Below the pieces are notes generated by a model, which worked only from the letters and a program-made list of their open reading frames with translations, was not told where the DNA came from and searched no databases. A DNA stretch of 64,000 nt, from the NCBI RefSeq assembly GCF_039830135.1, contig NZ_CP156081.1:2528001-2592000 (forward strand), read 5' to 3'. Shown here piece after piece: positions 22,070 through 31,414 of the stretch. Numbering within the stretch: the stretch's first letter is position 1; every line of letters begins with the position of its first letter. The position numbers and the translations under genes were made by a program. The DNA comes from Defluviimonas sp. SAOS-178_SWC (GTDB lineage Bacteria; Pseudomonadota; Alphaproteobacteria; Rhodobacterales; Rhodobacteraceae).

Positions 22070-24393
22070 CAGAACCGCGTCGAGACGGTCAGGTCGAAAT
22101 TCTGCTCCTTGTCGTAGCTCTGCTTGTCGAGCGCTTTCGAGAAGTTGAAGCGGAGCGGGCCAAGCGCGGTATCCCAGAAGATCGAGAAACCGATCGAGGA
22201 GCGCAGGTGCATCCCGTCGTCGATGATGCCCAGAGTGTTGTCGAGCCCCCAGACCGAGCCGAAATCGGCAAAAAGACCGCCGCTGATCCCGTATTCCTCG
22301 GGCAGTCCAAGCGGGAATTCCGCTTCCAGCCGCGCGACGGCGAAGTAGTTGCCACCGACCGCGTCCTCGTTGGTCGCGGTCAGATCGCGCGGACCAATGC
22401 CGTTCGGTTCAAATCCCCGGATCTTTCCGTTCCCGGTGAACCGGTCGACAAGCCGGCTGTCGCCGCCGCTCGTGAACAGCGCACCGCCTTCGATCTCCGC
22501 CCGCAAGGTGACTTCCTCGCGGAACGCCTTCATTTGATAGGAGGCAAGAGCCGTGGATTTGACCGACTGGATATCGCCGCCGACGCCGGCAAAATCCTGC
22601 CCGAACTCGAACCGGACCGAGCGGTTCGGATCAAGGCCACCGATCCGGGTGTCGTAAGCATAGCGGTAGCCGAGCGAGCTGGTCAGTTCGGCGCCACGGG
22701 CTTCCTCGTTCTTCAGGAGCTGGGAGGAATTGGCGTCGACATCGTAGATCTCGTCCTGCGAGACCTTGTAGCTCAGTTCGAGACTGCTGAATTCGCCCAT
22801 CGGGAACTCGATCGACGGAGAACCGCCGATCCGTTTCGTCGAGTAGTCCGAATTGTCATTCTCCGTAGTGTTGTAATAGGCGGAGAAGCGGAACTTCAGG
22901 TCGCGGTCGAGGAAGGCAGGTTCGACGAACGTGATCGAGCTGTTCTTGTTGTCCGTCCCCGCGGCGAGATTGAGGCTGACATACTGGCCGCGTCCGAGGA
23001 AGTTCGCCTCGCTCAGTCCGATATTGAATCCGACGCCATTGGAAACCGAGTAGCTCGCGCCGAAGCTGAGCGAGCCGGTCGGCTTTTCCTCGACGTTCAC
23101 GTCGACAATGACCTGGTCGCCCGCTGTGCCCTGACGCGAATTGACCTCTGCCGTCTCGAAGAATCCAAGCGCCCGGGTCCGCTCCGCGCCCTCGCGGATC
23201 TCGCGCGGATTGAACGGGTCGCCTTCCACGGTTTTGAACTGACGCCGGATGACCTTGTCGAGCGTGGTAGCGTTGCCTTCAATGTCGATGCGCTCGACGA
23301 AAACCCTCGGTCCCTTGGTCAACGCGAAGACAATGTCGAGCGTCTGGTCGCGCTCATTGCGGGTGACGCGGGGCACGATGTTGACGAAATTCAGCCCCTG
23401 ATCGAGAGCGATCTTCTCCATCCGGCTGATCGTGGTATCGATCGCGAGAGGAGAGTAGGTCGCACCCGGACGGATCCGGACAACGGCGTCGTAGGGCGCG
23501 GCGTCCACGCCCTCGTATTCACTGACCGTCGTGATCTTGCCGAACTTGTAGCTCAGACCTTCACGGACCGCGAAGGTCAGGAAGAAACCATCGCGTTCAC
23601 GGGAAAATTCGCGCGTCACCGACAGAACCTGGAAGTCGATGTAGCCACGGGCCCGATAGAAGTCGGTCAGCATCTGTTTGTCGAACTCGATGCGGTCGGC
23701 GACATAGGTGTCGCGTTGAATGATCGTGCGCAGCAAACCGGCCTGCTTGGTCCCGAGAACCTGCCGGAGGCGGCGGTCGGAATAGGCGCGGTTGCCCGTG
23801 AAGCTGAGCCGTTCAATCTCCGTCACCTTGCCTTCGCGGATCTCGAACACCAGATCGACGCGGTTGTTGCCGCGGTCGATGATCCTTGGCTCGACCCGTG
23901 CGGCGAGGCGGCCGGCATCGGCATAGGCCTGGGTGATCGCGGCCGCATCCGCCTCGGCCTGGGCTGCCGAGTAGACGCGGCGGGCCTGCGACTTGACGAC
24001 CCCGGCGAGGTCCTCGTCCTTCAGCCGCCGGTTGCCCTCGAAGTTCACGATGTTGACCACGGGATTTTCCCGCACCCGGATGACGAGCGTGCCGCCGGAG
24101 GTGACAATATCCGCCGAAGCGAAGAGACCGGAGCCGATCAAGCGCTGGACAGCGTCGTTGAGCGCCGCGTCCGACACCGTCTCGCCCTGGGCGATTCCTG
24201 CGATCTTGACGATGGTCGCGGGCTCGATCAGTTCGTTACCTTCGACCGACACCCGGGAAAAGCTGTAGTTCTGCGCCTCGGCCTGGGTGAAGAGGAGCCC
24301 GCAAATCACGGTCAGAACGGTGAAAAGCGCAAACCTGAAACCGCCCTTCAGGTTGCGCCCGATTTTAAATCCATTGCGCCCGTCCGCCGACAT
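22069..24393 (-). CDS. bamA: Outer-membrane protein assembly factor BamA
   Basis: The central Omp85 component of the BAM complex. 774 residues: signal segment at about 18-40, five POTRA domains (SRVSVEGNELIEPATI ... VERIDIEGNATTLDKVIRR), then a 16-strand beta-barrel beginning near SLSFGASYSVSNGVGFN. The loop-6 VRGF motif appears as IRGFEPNGIGPRD, and the protein ends in the aromatic LTVSTRF typical of barrel C-termini. It sits in the classic rseP-bamA-ompH order, with a 54-codon gene inserted after rseP. Confidence 0.96.
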   Translation of the reverse strand: MSADGRNGFKIGRNLKGGFRFALFTVLTVICGLLFTQAEAQNYSFSRVSVEGNELIEPATIVKIAGIAQGETVSDAALNDAVQRLIGSGLFASADIVTSGGTLVIRVRENPVVNIVNFEGNRRLKDEDLAGVVKSQARRVYSAAQAEADAAAITQAYADAGRLAARVEPRIIDRGNNRVDLVFEIREGKVTEIERLSFTGNRAYSDRRLRQVLGTKQAGLLRTIIQRDTYVADRIEFDKQMLTDFYRARGYIDFQVLSVTREFSRERDGFFLTFAVREGLSYKFGKITTVSEYEGVDAAPYDAVVRIRPGATYSPLAIDTTISRMEKIALDQGLNFVNIVPRVTRNERDQTLDIVFALTKGPRVFVERIDIEGNATTLDKVIRRQFKTVEGDPFNPREIREGAERTRALGFFETAEVNSRQGTAGDQVIVDVNVEEKPTGSLSFGASYSVSNGVGFNIGLSEANFLGRGQYVSLNLAAGTDNKNSSITFVEPAFLDRDLKFRFSAYYNTTENDNSDYSTKRIGGSPSIEFPMGEFSSLELSYKVSQDEIYDVDANSSQLLKNEEARGAELTSSLGYRYAYDTRIGGLDPNRSVRFEFGQDFAGVGGDIQSVKSTALASYQMKAFREEVTLRAEIEGGALFTSGGDSRLVDRFTGNGKIRGFEPNGIGPRDLTATNEDAVGGNYFAVARLEAEFPLGLPEEYGISGGLFADFGSVWGLDNTLGIIDDGMHLRSSIGFSIFWDTALGPLRFNFSKALDKQSYDKEQNFDLTVSTRF

Positions 24394-24469
24394 GCTCTGC
24401 CCCCCGGGTTTTATTTACTACTCTCTGTCGAAGTGACTACCGGGAAAGGCGTATCTTGTCAAAAGGCAC

Positions 24470-24493
24470 GGCGCGGCCCTTTGGGGCCGCGCC
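24470..24493 (-). terminator. Stem-loop between the 54-aa gene and bamA
   Basis: A perfect 10-bp stem GGCGCGGCCC/GGGCCGCGCC with a 4-nt loop. Read on the minus strand it lies just after the 54-aa gene and is followed by CCTTTTG, a weak T-run. It may part-terminate transcripts from upstream, so bamA may have its own promoter in 24394-24465. Confidence 0.55.
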
Positions 24494-24528
24494 GGTATTC
24501 GGGCGATAGAAGACTGCCGCGCGGACAG

Positions 24529-24693
24529 TCAGTGCATGAAGGGGTTTTCCGGGCTCTGGAACTGCGTCAGCTCGGCGCCGATCATCGCGCCGCCGGCAAG
24601 GCCGAGGACGATGGCCAGCGGGATCAGGATACGGTCCAACCCGAGGTCGAGCACCAGAGAAAAGCCGCGATATCCGCTCTGAATCAGCTGCAT
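24529..24693 (-). CDS. 54-residue membrane protein between rseP and bamA
   Basis: A small protein of 54 residues: N-terminal MQLIQSGYRGFSLVLDLGLDR in an amphipathic stretch, one hydrophobic helix (about 22-40, ILIPLAIVLGLAGGAMIG), and a polar C-terminus TQFQSPENPFMH. The start at 24693 has GAAGG a few nt upstream; a longer frame to 24756 is possible but less likely. It lies in the envelope operon, with a stem-loop after it. I do not recognise a family. Position suggests a small partner of RseP or BAM, which is inference only. Confidence 0.6.
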   Translation of the reverse strand: MQLIQSGYRGFSLVLDLGLDRILIPLAIVLGLAGGAMIGAELTQFQSPENPFMH

Positions 24694-24806
24694 GGGCCTG
24701 AACCTTCGATGACCTGGACGATTGGCCCAAAAATTAGGCGCCGAATATGGCAGCAATGCGGCACGATGGGGGCGCTATTGCGCTGCCGCGCCGCGGCATC
24801 CGTCCC

Positions 24807-26144
24807 TCAGCGGCAGAAGAGGTCGTTGGTCAGGCCGAAGAGCATCAGCGCGAGAACGAGCGTCAGCCCGACGGCCATCGCCACGTTCATGAAGCGGTCC
24901 GGCGGCGGCTTGCCCGTCGCCCATTCATAGGCGTGAAAGACCAGATGCCCGCCGTCGAGGACCGGAATCGGGAAGAGATTGAGAAGCCCGATCGCCGTCG
25001 AAAGCGCCGCGATGAGCCAGACGAAGGAGGACAGCCCCGCACTCGCGGCCGCCCCCGTGGCCTGTGCCATGCCGACCGGGCCGTTGAGGTTGCAGGTGGA
25101 AATCTTGCCGGCCACCATCGAGGAAAGCGCCGAGAAGGTGGTCTCGATGATTCCCCAAGTCTGACCGACCCCGGATTGCAGGGCTTCGCCAAGGCCCGGC
25201 GCCCGCGTCGCGGGATCGAACATAAAGCTGCCCGAAATGCCGATCTGATAGCCGGTCTGAAGCCCGCCATCCTCGGCCGTGACCGGACGTTCGCGGGGCG
25301 CGAGCCTGGTCTCGAACTCCGTTCCGTCGCGCCAGACGCTGAGCGTGATGGGCTCGCCGCCGCTTTGCTTCACGATAGCCTGCAGATCGTCGAACCGCGG
25401 CGTCGGTGTGCCGTTCATGGCGAGGATGACATCGCCTTCCCGAAGCCCGGCATCCATCGCCGCGCTTTTCGGCAGCACCGCGAGCACAAGCGCCGGGATC
25501 AGCGTCGGCCCGTCCACCGTCACCTCCTGCCCGTCCCGCAGGACCCGGTAAGCGACCGATGCATCGTCCGGCAGCATCTCGGCCACCTTGCCGAGCGCCT
25601 CGTAATCCGGTGTCTCGTGCCCCGCCACCGACAGGATACGATCGCCGGGCATCAGGCCGTTCTCCACCGGAAGGGGCCGCAGCGCCTCGATTTCCGGCGC
25701 ATCTGTGGCGACGCCGCTGACAAAAAGCATGCCCGCGAAGACGACGACCGACAGGACGAAGTTGAAGGCCGGGCCCGCGAAAACCGTCGCGGCGCGCGCC
25801 CAGAGCGGGGCACCGTGCATCGTGTGCCGGCGTTCGTCGTCCGAAAGCCGCGACATCGTTGTCGTGTCTGCCCCGGCGGAGGCCGCGTTGGCGTCGCCAA
25901 GGAACTTCACATAACCGCCGAAGGGCACGGCGGCGATCTGCCAGCGGGTACCACGCCGGTCCATGCGGCTCCACAGCACCGGGCCGAACCCGAGAGAGAA
26001 GACGTCGGCATGGATGCCGGACCAGCGGCCGACGATGTAGTGCCCGTATTCGTGCACCGCGACGATGATCGACAACGCAATCACGAATGCGCCGGCGGTG
26101 TAGGCAAAATCGCCGAGCGAGGTCAGAAGTCCGGGAAAATCCAA
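24807..26144 (-). CDS. rseP: Site-2 zinc protease RseP (RIP metalloprotease)
   Basis: An intramembrane protease that cuts anti-sigma factors and signal-peptide remnants. 445 residues: first helix with the HExxH zinc site HEYGH (31-35), two PDZ-like regions in the periplasm (GDRILSVAGHE and GDVILAMNGTP), and the second active-site motif NLFPIPVLDGGH. The start is a TTG at 26144, two nt after the dxr stop; the protein from MDFPGLLTSLG onward matches the family's usual N-terminus and no ATG is available. Tight spacing and a rare start imply translation by coupling to dxr. Confidence 0.95.
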   Translation of the reverse strand: MDFPGLLTSLGDFAYTAGAFVIALSIIVAVHEYGHYIVGRWSGIHADVFSLGFGPVLWSRMDRRGTRWQIAAVPFGGYVKFLGDANAASAGADTTTMSRLSDDERRHTMHGAPLWARAATVFAGPAFNFVLSVVVFAGMLFVSGVATDAPEIEALRPLPVENGLMPGDRILSVAGHETPDYEALGKVAEMLPDDASVAYRVLRDGQEVTVDGPTLIPALVLAVLPKSAAMDAGLREGDVILAMNGTPTPRFDDLQAIVKQSGGEPITLSVWRDGTEFETRLAPRERPVTAEDGGLQTGYQIGISGSFMFDPATRAPGLGEALQSGVGQTWGIIETTFSALSSMVAGKISTCNLNGPVGMAQATGAAASAGLSSFVWLIAALSTAIGLLNLFPIPVLDGGHLVFHAYEWATGKPPPDRFMNVAMAVGLTLVLALMLFGLTNDLFCR

Positions 26145-26146
26145 GG

Positions 26147-27328
26147 TCAGATCCTGTCGGTTTCGCCGATCACCTCGCCGGCAATGCGGCGGGCAGATCG
26201 GTCCATGTCGTAAACCATATCGAGGCTCGTGGCCGGTTTGCCAAGCCCACCCTGCCCGGAAAGCCGGTCGAGCACCTCTTCGACAACACCGGACATGGCC
26301 GTGAACCCGATGCGGTCGGCGATGAAGGCATCGAGCGCGGCCTCCTTCGCGGCGTTGAACGCGGAGCCGGCAAGGCCGCCCGCCGCCATCACCTCCCGCG
26401 CCAGCCGGAGTGCGGGGTACCGCGCCGGATCGGGGGCGGAGAAGGTCAGCCGCCCGATCGCCGCGAGGTCGAGCCGCGCGACGGGCAGATGCGCCCGGTC
26501 GGGCCAGTTCAGCGCGTAACCGATGGCATGGCGCATGTCGGGGGCGCCAAGATGCCCGATCATGCCACCGTCGCGGAAGCTGACCAGCGCGTGGAGCATC
26601 GATTCGGGATGGACGAGGACCTCGATCCGGTCGGGGTCTATTCCAAAGAACTCCCTTGTCTCAATGACTTCCATCGCCTTGTTGAACATGGAGGCGCTGT
26701 CGATAGTAATCCTCTGCCCCATGTTCCAGTTCGGATGCGTGGACGCTTCGGCCACCGATGCGCGGGCGAGGTCTTCAAGCGGCCAGTCACGGAAGGCGCC
26801 GCCCGAGGCGGTAATCGTGATCCGCTCCACCGCGTCCATATCCTCGCCCGCCAGCGCCTGGAACACCGCGGAATGCTCGCTGTCGACCGGCAGGATCCGC
26901 GCCGAATGGCGGGCGGCCTCTTCCATCAGCAAGGGACCGGCCGTCACCAGGCTTTCCTTGTTCGCGAGCGCCAAAGTCCCGCCATGCGCCAGAGCCCGGA
27001 AACCGGGCGCGAGGCCGGCGGCACCGACGATGCCGGACATGGCCCATTCGGCGGGCCGGTCGGCGGCCTCGGCCACGGCGGCGTCGCCAGCCGCCGTGGC
27101 GATCCCCGTGCCGGTGAGGGCCTCCCGCAGGTCCGGCAATAGCGCCTCATCCGCAATGACGGCGATCTCTGGCCGGAGCACCCGCGCCTGTTCGGCAAGC
27201 CGCCGCACGTTGCGGCCGGCCGTCAGGGCGACGATGCGGTATGTGTCCGCCCCGCCCTGCCGGGTCAGGAGATCGAAGGTGCTTTCACCGATCGACCCGG
27301 TGGCGCCGAAGACCGAAACGCGGCGCAT
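26147..27328 (-). CDS. dxr: 1-deoxy-D-xylulose-5-phosphate reductoisomerase
   Basis: Second step of the MEP isoprenoid pathway, NADPH-dependent. 393 residues with the NADPH fold VFGATGSIGESTFDLL, the substrate/metal loop VDSEHSAVFQAL, the flexible catalytic loop ITASGGAFRDWP, and NWNMGQRITIDSASMFNKA. It is followed by rseP two nt later and preceded by cdsA with a 3-nt gap. Together with uppS it links isoprenoid supply to envelope synthesis within one operon. Confidence 0.97.
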   Translation of the reverse strand: MRRVSVFGATGSIGESTFDLLTRQGGADTYRIVALTAGRNVRRLAEQARVLRPEIAVIADEALLPDLREALTGTGIATAAGDAAVAEAADRPAEWAMSGIVGAAGLAPGFRALAHGGTLALANKESLVTAGPLLMEEAARHSARILPVDSEHSAVFQALAGEDMDAVERITITASGGAFRDWPLEDLARASVAEASTHPNWNMGQRITIDSASMFNKAMEVIETREFFGIDPDRIEVLVHPESMLHALVSFRDGGMIGHLGAPDMRHAIGYALNWPDRAHLPVARLDLAAIGRLTFSAPDPARYPALRLAREVMAAGGLAGSAFNAAKEAALDAFIADRIGFTAMSGVVEEVLDRLSGQGGLGKPATSLDMVYDMDRSARRIAGEVIGETDRI

Positions 27329-27331
27329 GAC

Positions 27332-28126
27332 TTAGAACCTGACGACGGGCACATCCGTCAGTTGCGCCACGAGAAGCATGAAGAGCGCGGCCCCGAGAAG
27401 CCCGTCGAACCGGTCCATCAATCCGCCATGCCCCGGGATCAGGTTCGACGAATCCTTCACCCCGGCCTTCCGCTTGATCGCGCTTTCGGCGATATCGCCC
27501 AGTTGCGACGCGAAGGCCAGCAGGGCCGAGATCCACAAGAGGTCGATGCCGGCGGTAGAGAGGCGTAGGAAGACGAGCCCGATAAGAGCCGCGGCGATCC
27601 AGCCCGCCACCGTGCCGGACCATGTCTTCTTCGGGCTGAAGCGTGGCCAGAATTTCGGTCCCCCGAAGATCCGGCCCGCGAAATAGCCGGCGATATCGGT
27701 GACGACGACGACGAGGACCAGCCAGAGAAGCCACAAGAGCCCGTAGCCCTCACGGAAGGCGACGAGCCCGTAGCTCGCGATCATGACCATCGCCGCGTAA
27801 AGCACGAAGGCGAGACGCATCGGCCGTTTCGGGCGCAAGAGACCAAAGAGCGTAGGCACCATGAGAAGTGGCAGATGATAGGGGTTGTGCGAGACGAGGA
27901 TCGTGCTGAGGATCACGGCAGCGGCGGCGGCCAGCAAGAGCGCCTCGGCCGGACGGCCTGGATCGGTCATCCGCGCCAGTTCCCAGATCATCAGCGCGCC
28001 AGCGACGATGGCAAGTCCGGCGAACCATGGCCCACCCATCCAGACCAGCGTCAACCCGCCCACTGCCATCACGGCGCCCGAGATCAGGCGCGGGGCAAGG
28101 TCGCCCCATTTGCCGGCATCGCTCAT
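27332..28126 (-). CDS. cdsA: Phosphatidate cytidylyltransferase (CDP-diglyceride synthase)
   Basis: Integral membrane enzyme making CDP-diacylglycerol from phosphatidate and CTP. 264 residues, about seven to eight hydrophobic helices. The CDS signature is near the C-terminus (SAIKRKAGVKDSSNLIPGHGG followed by LMDRFDG), preceded by GYFAGRIFGGPKFWPRFSPKKTW. Its ATG overlaps the uppS stop by 4 nt. Confidence 0.96.
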   Translation of the reverse strand: MSDAGKWGDLAPRLISGAVMAVGGLTLVWMGGPWFAGLAIVAGALMIWELARMTDPGRPAEALLLAAAAAVILSTILVSHNPYHLPLLMVPTLFGLLRPKRPMRLAFVLYAAMVMIASYGLVAFREGYGLLWLLWLVLVVVVTDIAGYFAGRIFGGPKFWPRFSPKKTWSGTVAGWIAAALIGLVFLRLSTAGIDLLWISALLAFASQLGDIAESAIKRKAGVKDSSNLIPGHGGLMDRFDGLLGAALFMLLVAQLTDVPVVRF

Positions 28127-28851
28127 GCCGTCAGCGCGCCGCCGTAGCGGCGTTCGCGCGCGTGGTAGCGCGACAGGATCGCCTCAAGCTCGGCCGGGGT
28201 GAAATCCGGCCACAGGGTCTCGGTGAATTCGTATTCGGCGTAGGCCGACTGCCAGAGGAGGTAGTTGGAAATCCGCGTCTCTCCCGAGGTGCGGATCACG
28301 AGGTCGGGATCCGGCAGGTCATGGGTGTCAAGCCGCGCCTCGAGCGCGGCATCGTCCACAGCCTCGGGGGCGATCCGTCCCGCAGCCACATCCTCGGCCA
28401 GTGTCCGTGCCGCGCGGGCCAACTCGTCCCGGCCGCCGTAGTTGATCGCGACCGTCAGGTGCAGCCGGTCGTTGTTCTTCGTCTTTTCCTCGATCCCGGC
28501 CATCAGCTTCTGCAGCTTCTTGTCGAGCCGGTCGCGGCTGCCGATGAAGCGCAGGCGCACGCCTTCGGCCGAAAGACGCTCCGCCTCGGACTGGATGTAG
28601 CGGGCGAAGATCGTCATCAGGCCGATGACCTCTTCGGTCGACCGCTTCCAGTTCTCGGTCGAGAAGGCATAGAGCGTGAGATAGCGGATCCCGAGGCCCG
28701 GTGCGGCCTCGACGATGGTGCGGACGCGCTCGGCCCCCCTGCGGTGGCCGACGAGACGCGGCCAGCCGCGCGAGGTCGCCCAGCGTCCATTGCCGTCCAT
28801 GATGATGGCGACATGTGACGGCGCGGCGCCCGTGATGTCCTTCGCGGCCAT
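28123..28851 (-). CDS. uppS: Undecaprenyl diphosphate synthase
   Basis: A cis-prenyltransferase making the C55 lipid carrier for peptidoglycan and O-antigen. 242 residues; the catalytic Asp is in IIMDGNGRWA, followed by HRRGAERVR, the LYAFSTENW motif and the C-terminal DLVIRTSGETRISNYLLWQ and FTETLWPDF. I chose the ATG at 28851 because GGAAAGGGCAGGG lies directly before it; a start ten codons earlier is possible. It overlaps cdsA by 4 nt and follows frr by 34 nt. Confidence 0.96.
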   Translation of the reverse strand: MAAKDITGAAPSHVAIIMDGNGRWATSRGWPRLVGHRRGAERVRTIVEAAPGLGIRYLTLYAFSTENWKRSTEEVIGLMTIFARYIQSEAERLSAEGVRLRFIGSRDRLDKKLQKLMAGIEEKTKNNDRLHLTVAINYGGRDELARAARTLAEDVAAGRIAPEAVDDAALEARLDTHDLPDPDLVIRTSGETRISNYLLWQSAYAEYEFTETLWPDFTPAELEAILSRYHARERRYGGALTA

Positions 28852-28885
28852 TGGCCCTGCCCTTTCCGGCCCCCGTGGCAAGTCC

Positions 28886-29449
28886 TCAGACTTGCATGAT
28901 CTCCGCCTGCTTGTCTTCCAGTGCCTTGTCGACGGCGGAGATCTGCCGATCGGTCAGGCCCTGCACCTCGTCGTGCCAGAACTTCTGATCGTCTTCGCTC
29001 ATCCCGTCGTTCTTGGCCTTCTTGATCTGGTCCATGCCGTCGCGGCGCACGTTGCGGATCGCGACGCGCGCGCTCTCGGCATATTGCGCGGCGACCTTCG
29101 TCAGTTCGCGGCGGCGCTCCTCGTTCAGCTCGGGGATCGGCAGCATGATGATCGTGCCGTTGAGCTGCGGGTTGATGCCAAGTCCGCTGTCGCGGATCGC
29201 CTTCTCGACCTTGCCGACAAGGCCCTTGTCCCAGACGTTGATCGTGACCATCCGGGGTTCCGGCACATTGACGGTGCCAACCTGGTTGATCGGCGTCATC
29301 GCGCCGTAGGCATCGACCATGACCGGTTCCACCATGCTCGCCGAGGCGCGCCCGGTGCGCAGACTCGCGAATTCGTGGCGCAGCGCCACCATCGCGCCGT
29401 CCATCCGGCGTTCAAGATCGTCGATGTCGATTTCGATGTCGTCTGACAT
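28886..29449 (-). CDS. frr: Ribosome recycling factor
   Basis: Splits post-termination ribosomes together with EF-G. 187 residues, the normal length; [20 protein letters not shown], the [15 protein letters not shown] segment, the [16 protein letters not shown] helix and the [12 protein letters not shown] helix match RRF. The start at 29449 was chosen because it begins [16 protein letters not shown], the usual N-terminus; an upstream in-frame start adds 17 unconserved residues. Second gene of the operon after pyrH. Confidence 0.97.
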   Translation of the reverse strand: MSDDIEIDIDDLERRMDGAMVALRHEFASLRTGRASASMVEPVMVDAYGAMTPINQVGTVNVPEPRMVTINVWDKGLVGKVEKAIRDSGLGINPQLNGTIIMLPIPELNEERRRELTKVAAQYAESARVAIRNVRRDGMDQIKKAKNDGMSEDDQKFWHDEVQGLTDRQISAVDKALEDKQAEIMQV

Positions 29450-29524
29450 GGGAAAAGTCCGTATTGGGTCGTCAAATTGCTGTTCGGCGCCCTTTACCAC
29501 GAAAGGCGCAGGAAAGGATAGGAT

Positions 29525-30256
29525 TCAACCGCCGACGCGGGTGTAAGTTCCGCGGCCCGAAAGAATGCCCCGGAAACCGCCGGGCTCGTCGAGCGAAAAG
29601 ACGATGATGGGAAGGTGATTGTCGCGCGCGAGCGCGATGGCCGAGGCGTCCATCACGCCGAGATGCTTTTGCAACACTTCATCGTAGCTGACCGTGTCGT
29701 AGCGCTTGGCATCGGCGTGTTTCTTCGGGTCCTTGTCGTAGACCCCGTCGACCTTCGTGCCCTTGAAGATCGCCTGGCACGCCATTTCGTTGGCGCGCAG
29801 CGTCGCGGCGGTGTCGGTGGTGAAATAGGGGTTTCCGGTGCCGGCGGCGAAGATGCAGACCCGCTTCTTCTCGAGGTGCCGGACGGCGCGGCGGCGAATG
29901 TAGGGTTCGCAGACCTGATCCATCGGGATCGCGCTGATCACGCGGGTATGGACGCTGAGCTGTTCGAGCGCCGCCTGCATCGCGAGCGCGTTCATCACGG
30001 TGGCGAGCATGCCCATGTAATCGGCGGTCGTCCGCTCCATCCCCTGAGCGGAGCCCTGAAGGCCGCGGAAGATGTTGCCGCCGCCGATCACCATGCAGAT
30101 CTCGACGCCGAGGTCGTGGACCGATTTCACCTCGGCCGCGATGCGGGCCACGGTCGGGGGATGCAGGCCGTAGCCCTGATCTCCCATCAAGGCCTCGCCC
30201 GATATCTTCAGAAGAACGCGCTTGTAGGTTACCTTGGGTTCTTCCGCCCCTGCCAT
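29525..30256 (-). CDS. pyrH: UMP kinase
   Basis: Phosphorylates UMP to UDP; hexameric amino-acid-kinase-fold enzyme. 243 residues with [14 protein letters not shown], the GGGNIFRG nucleotide loop, [29 protein letters not shown] and [15 protein letters not shown]. The ATG at 30256 follows GTGGAGCGAAGA. It is the first gene of the 13-gene operon running to lpxB; its promoter should lie in the 123-nt gap shared with the divergent miaA. Confidence 0.97.
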   Translation of the reverse strand: MAGAEEPKVTYKRVLLKISGEALMGDQGYGLHPPTVARIAAEVKSVHDLGVEICMVIGGGNIFRGLQGSAQGMERTTADYMGMLATVMNALAMQAALEQLSVHTRVISAIPMDQVCEPYIRRRAVRHLEKKRVCIFAAGTGNPYFTTDTAATLRANEMACQAIFKGTKVDGVYDKDPKKHADAKRYDTVSYDEVLQKHLGVMDASAIALARDNHLPIIVFSLDEPGGFRGILSGRGTYTRVGG

Positions 30257-30379
30257 TCTTCGCTCCACTTGCCGCCTCTTTTGTTCCGGCGCAAAATGAA
30301 TGAAATCGACGGCGGGTTCAACCGGCCTCGGCGGGAAAGCGGCAGAGGTCTGCGGCCCGCCATCCAAGACACGTGAAGA

Positions 30380-31270
30380 GTGGCGGGCACAGCACTGGAA
30401 TTCATCGACAATATCGACCCCGAAAAACCGGTCGTCATCGCCGGACCGACGGCGTCGGGGAAATCCGCTCTGGCCCTGCGTCTGGCCGAGACGCAGGGCG
30501 GCGTAATCGTCAATGCCGATGCGTTGCAGGTCTGGTCGACCTGGCGGATTCTGTCGGCACGGCCAACGGCGGAAGACGAGGCCCGCGCGCCGCACCGGCT
30601 CTACGGTCACCTCGCCCCCGGTGCCGACTATTCCGTGGGGCATTGGCTGCGGGAGGTGGCCCCCCTTCTGGAAGGCCCGGAACGCCCGATCATCGTCGGC
30701 GGCACCGGGCTTTATCTCAGCGCCCTGACCGAGGGTCTGGCCGAGATTCCGCCCGTGCCGGCGGCGATCCGCGCGGAGGCCGCCGCCCGCCTCGCCGATG
30801 GCGGGCCCGCGGCGCTCCTGGGCGAAATCGACGCCGAAACGGTATCGCGGATCGACCGGCGGAACCCCGCCCGCATCCAGCGCGCCTGGGAAGTCGCCCG
30901 CGCCACCGGCCGCGGCCTGTCCGCCTGGCAGGACGAAACCGGCGCGCCGCTTCTGTCGGCCGACCGCGCCACCCTCATCGTCCTCGACGCGGAGCGCGAC
31001 TGGCTGGCCGGGCGGATCGACCGCCGTTTCGAGGCGATGGTGCGGCAGGGCGCACTCGACGAGGTTCGCGCCACCCTCGCCCGCTGGGATCCGAAGGCGC
31101 TTTGGGCCAAGGCCATCGGCGCCCCCGAAATGGTCGCGCATCTGCGCGGCGAGATGACGCTGGAAGCGGCGGTGACGGCCGCCCAGGCGTCCAGCCGGCA
31201 ATATGCGAAGCGCCAGAGGAGCTGGTTTCGCGGCCGGATGCGTGGCTGGACATGGCTGCGGCCAGAGTGA
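30380..31270 (+). CDS. miaA: tRNA dimethylallyltransferase MiaA
   Basis: Adds the isopentenyl group to A37 of tRNAs reading UNN codons, using DMAPP. 296 residues; P-loop GPTASGKS, then [18 protein letters not shown], the [10 protein letters not shown] motif, [13 protein letters not shown] and the C-terminal [12 protein letters not shown] tRNA-binding segment. Start is GTG at 30380, after ACGTGAAGA; no nearby ATG. Divergent from pyrH. Position 2-3 of the conserved NADALQVW replaces the more usual NADSMQVY, a common variant in this order. Confidence 0.95.
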   Translation: MAGTALEFIDNIDPEKPVVIAGPTASGKSALALRLAETQGGVIVNADALQVWSTWRILSARPTAEDEARAPHRLYGHLAPGADYSVGHWLREVAPLLEGPERPIIVGGTGLYLSALTEGLAEIPPVPAAIRAEAAARLADGGPAALLGEIDAETVSRIDRRNPARIQRAWEVARATGRGLSAWQDETGAPLLSADRATLIVLDAERDWLAGRIDRRFEAMVRQGALDEVRATLARWDPKALWAKAIGAPEMVAHLRGEMTLEAAVTAAQASSRQYAKRQRSWFRGRMRGWTWLRPE

Positions 31271-31414
31271 CAAGCCGGCCACGCTCCGCCGATCCTGCTG
31301 ATTCCGCATATTTTTTCCTTGGGGATTGGCGGCCGGCTGGCTATGATCCGGCGACCGCTCAGACGACCCTCCTTTCGCCGCCCGACCGTCGGCCCGATCC
31401 TGAGGACCCTGCCC

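Noticed and set aside
21892-24930. A 1012-codon plus-strand open frame opposite bamA
   Set aside because: Shadow of bamA and its neighbours; no ribosome-binding site and no recognisable domain.
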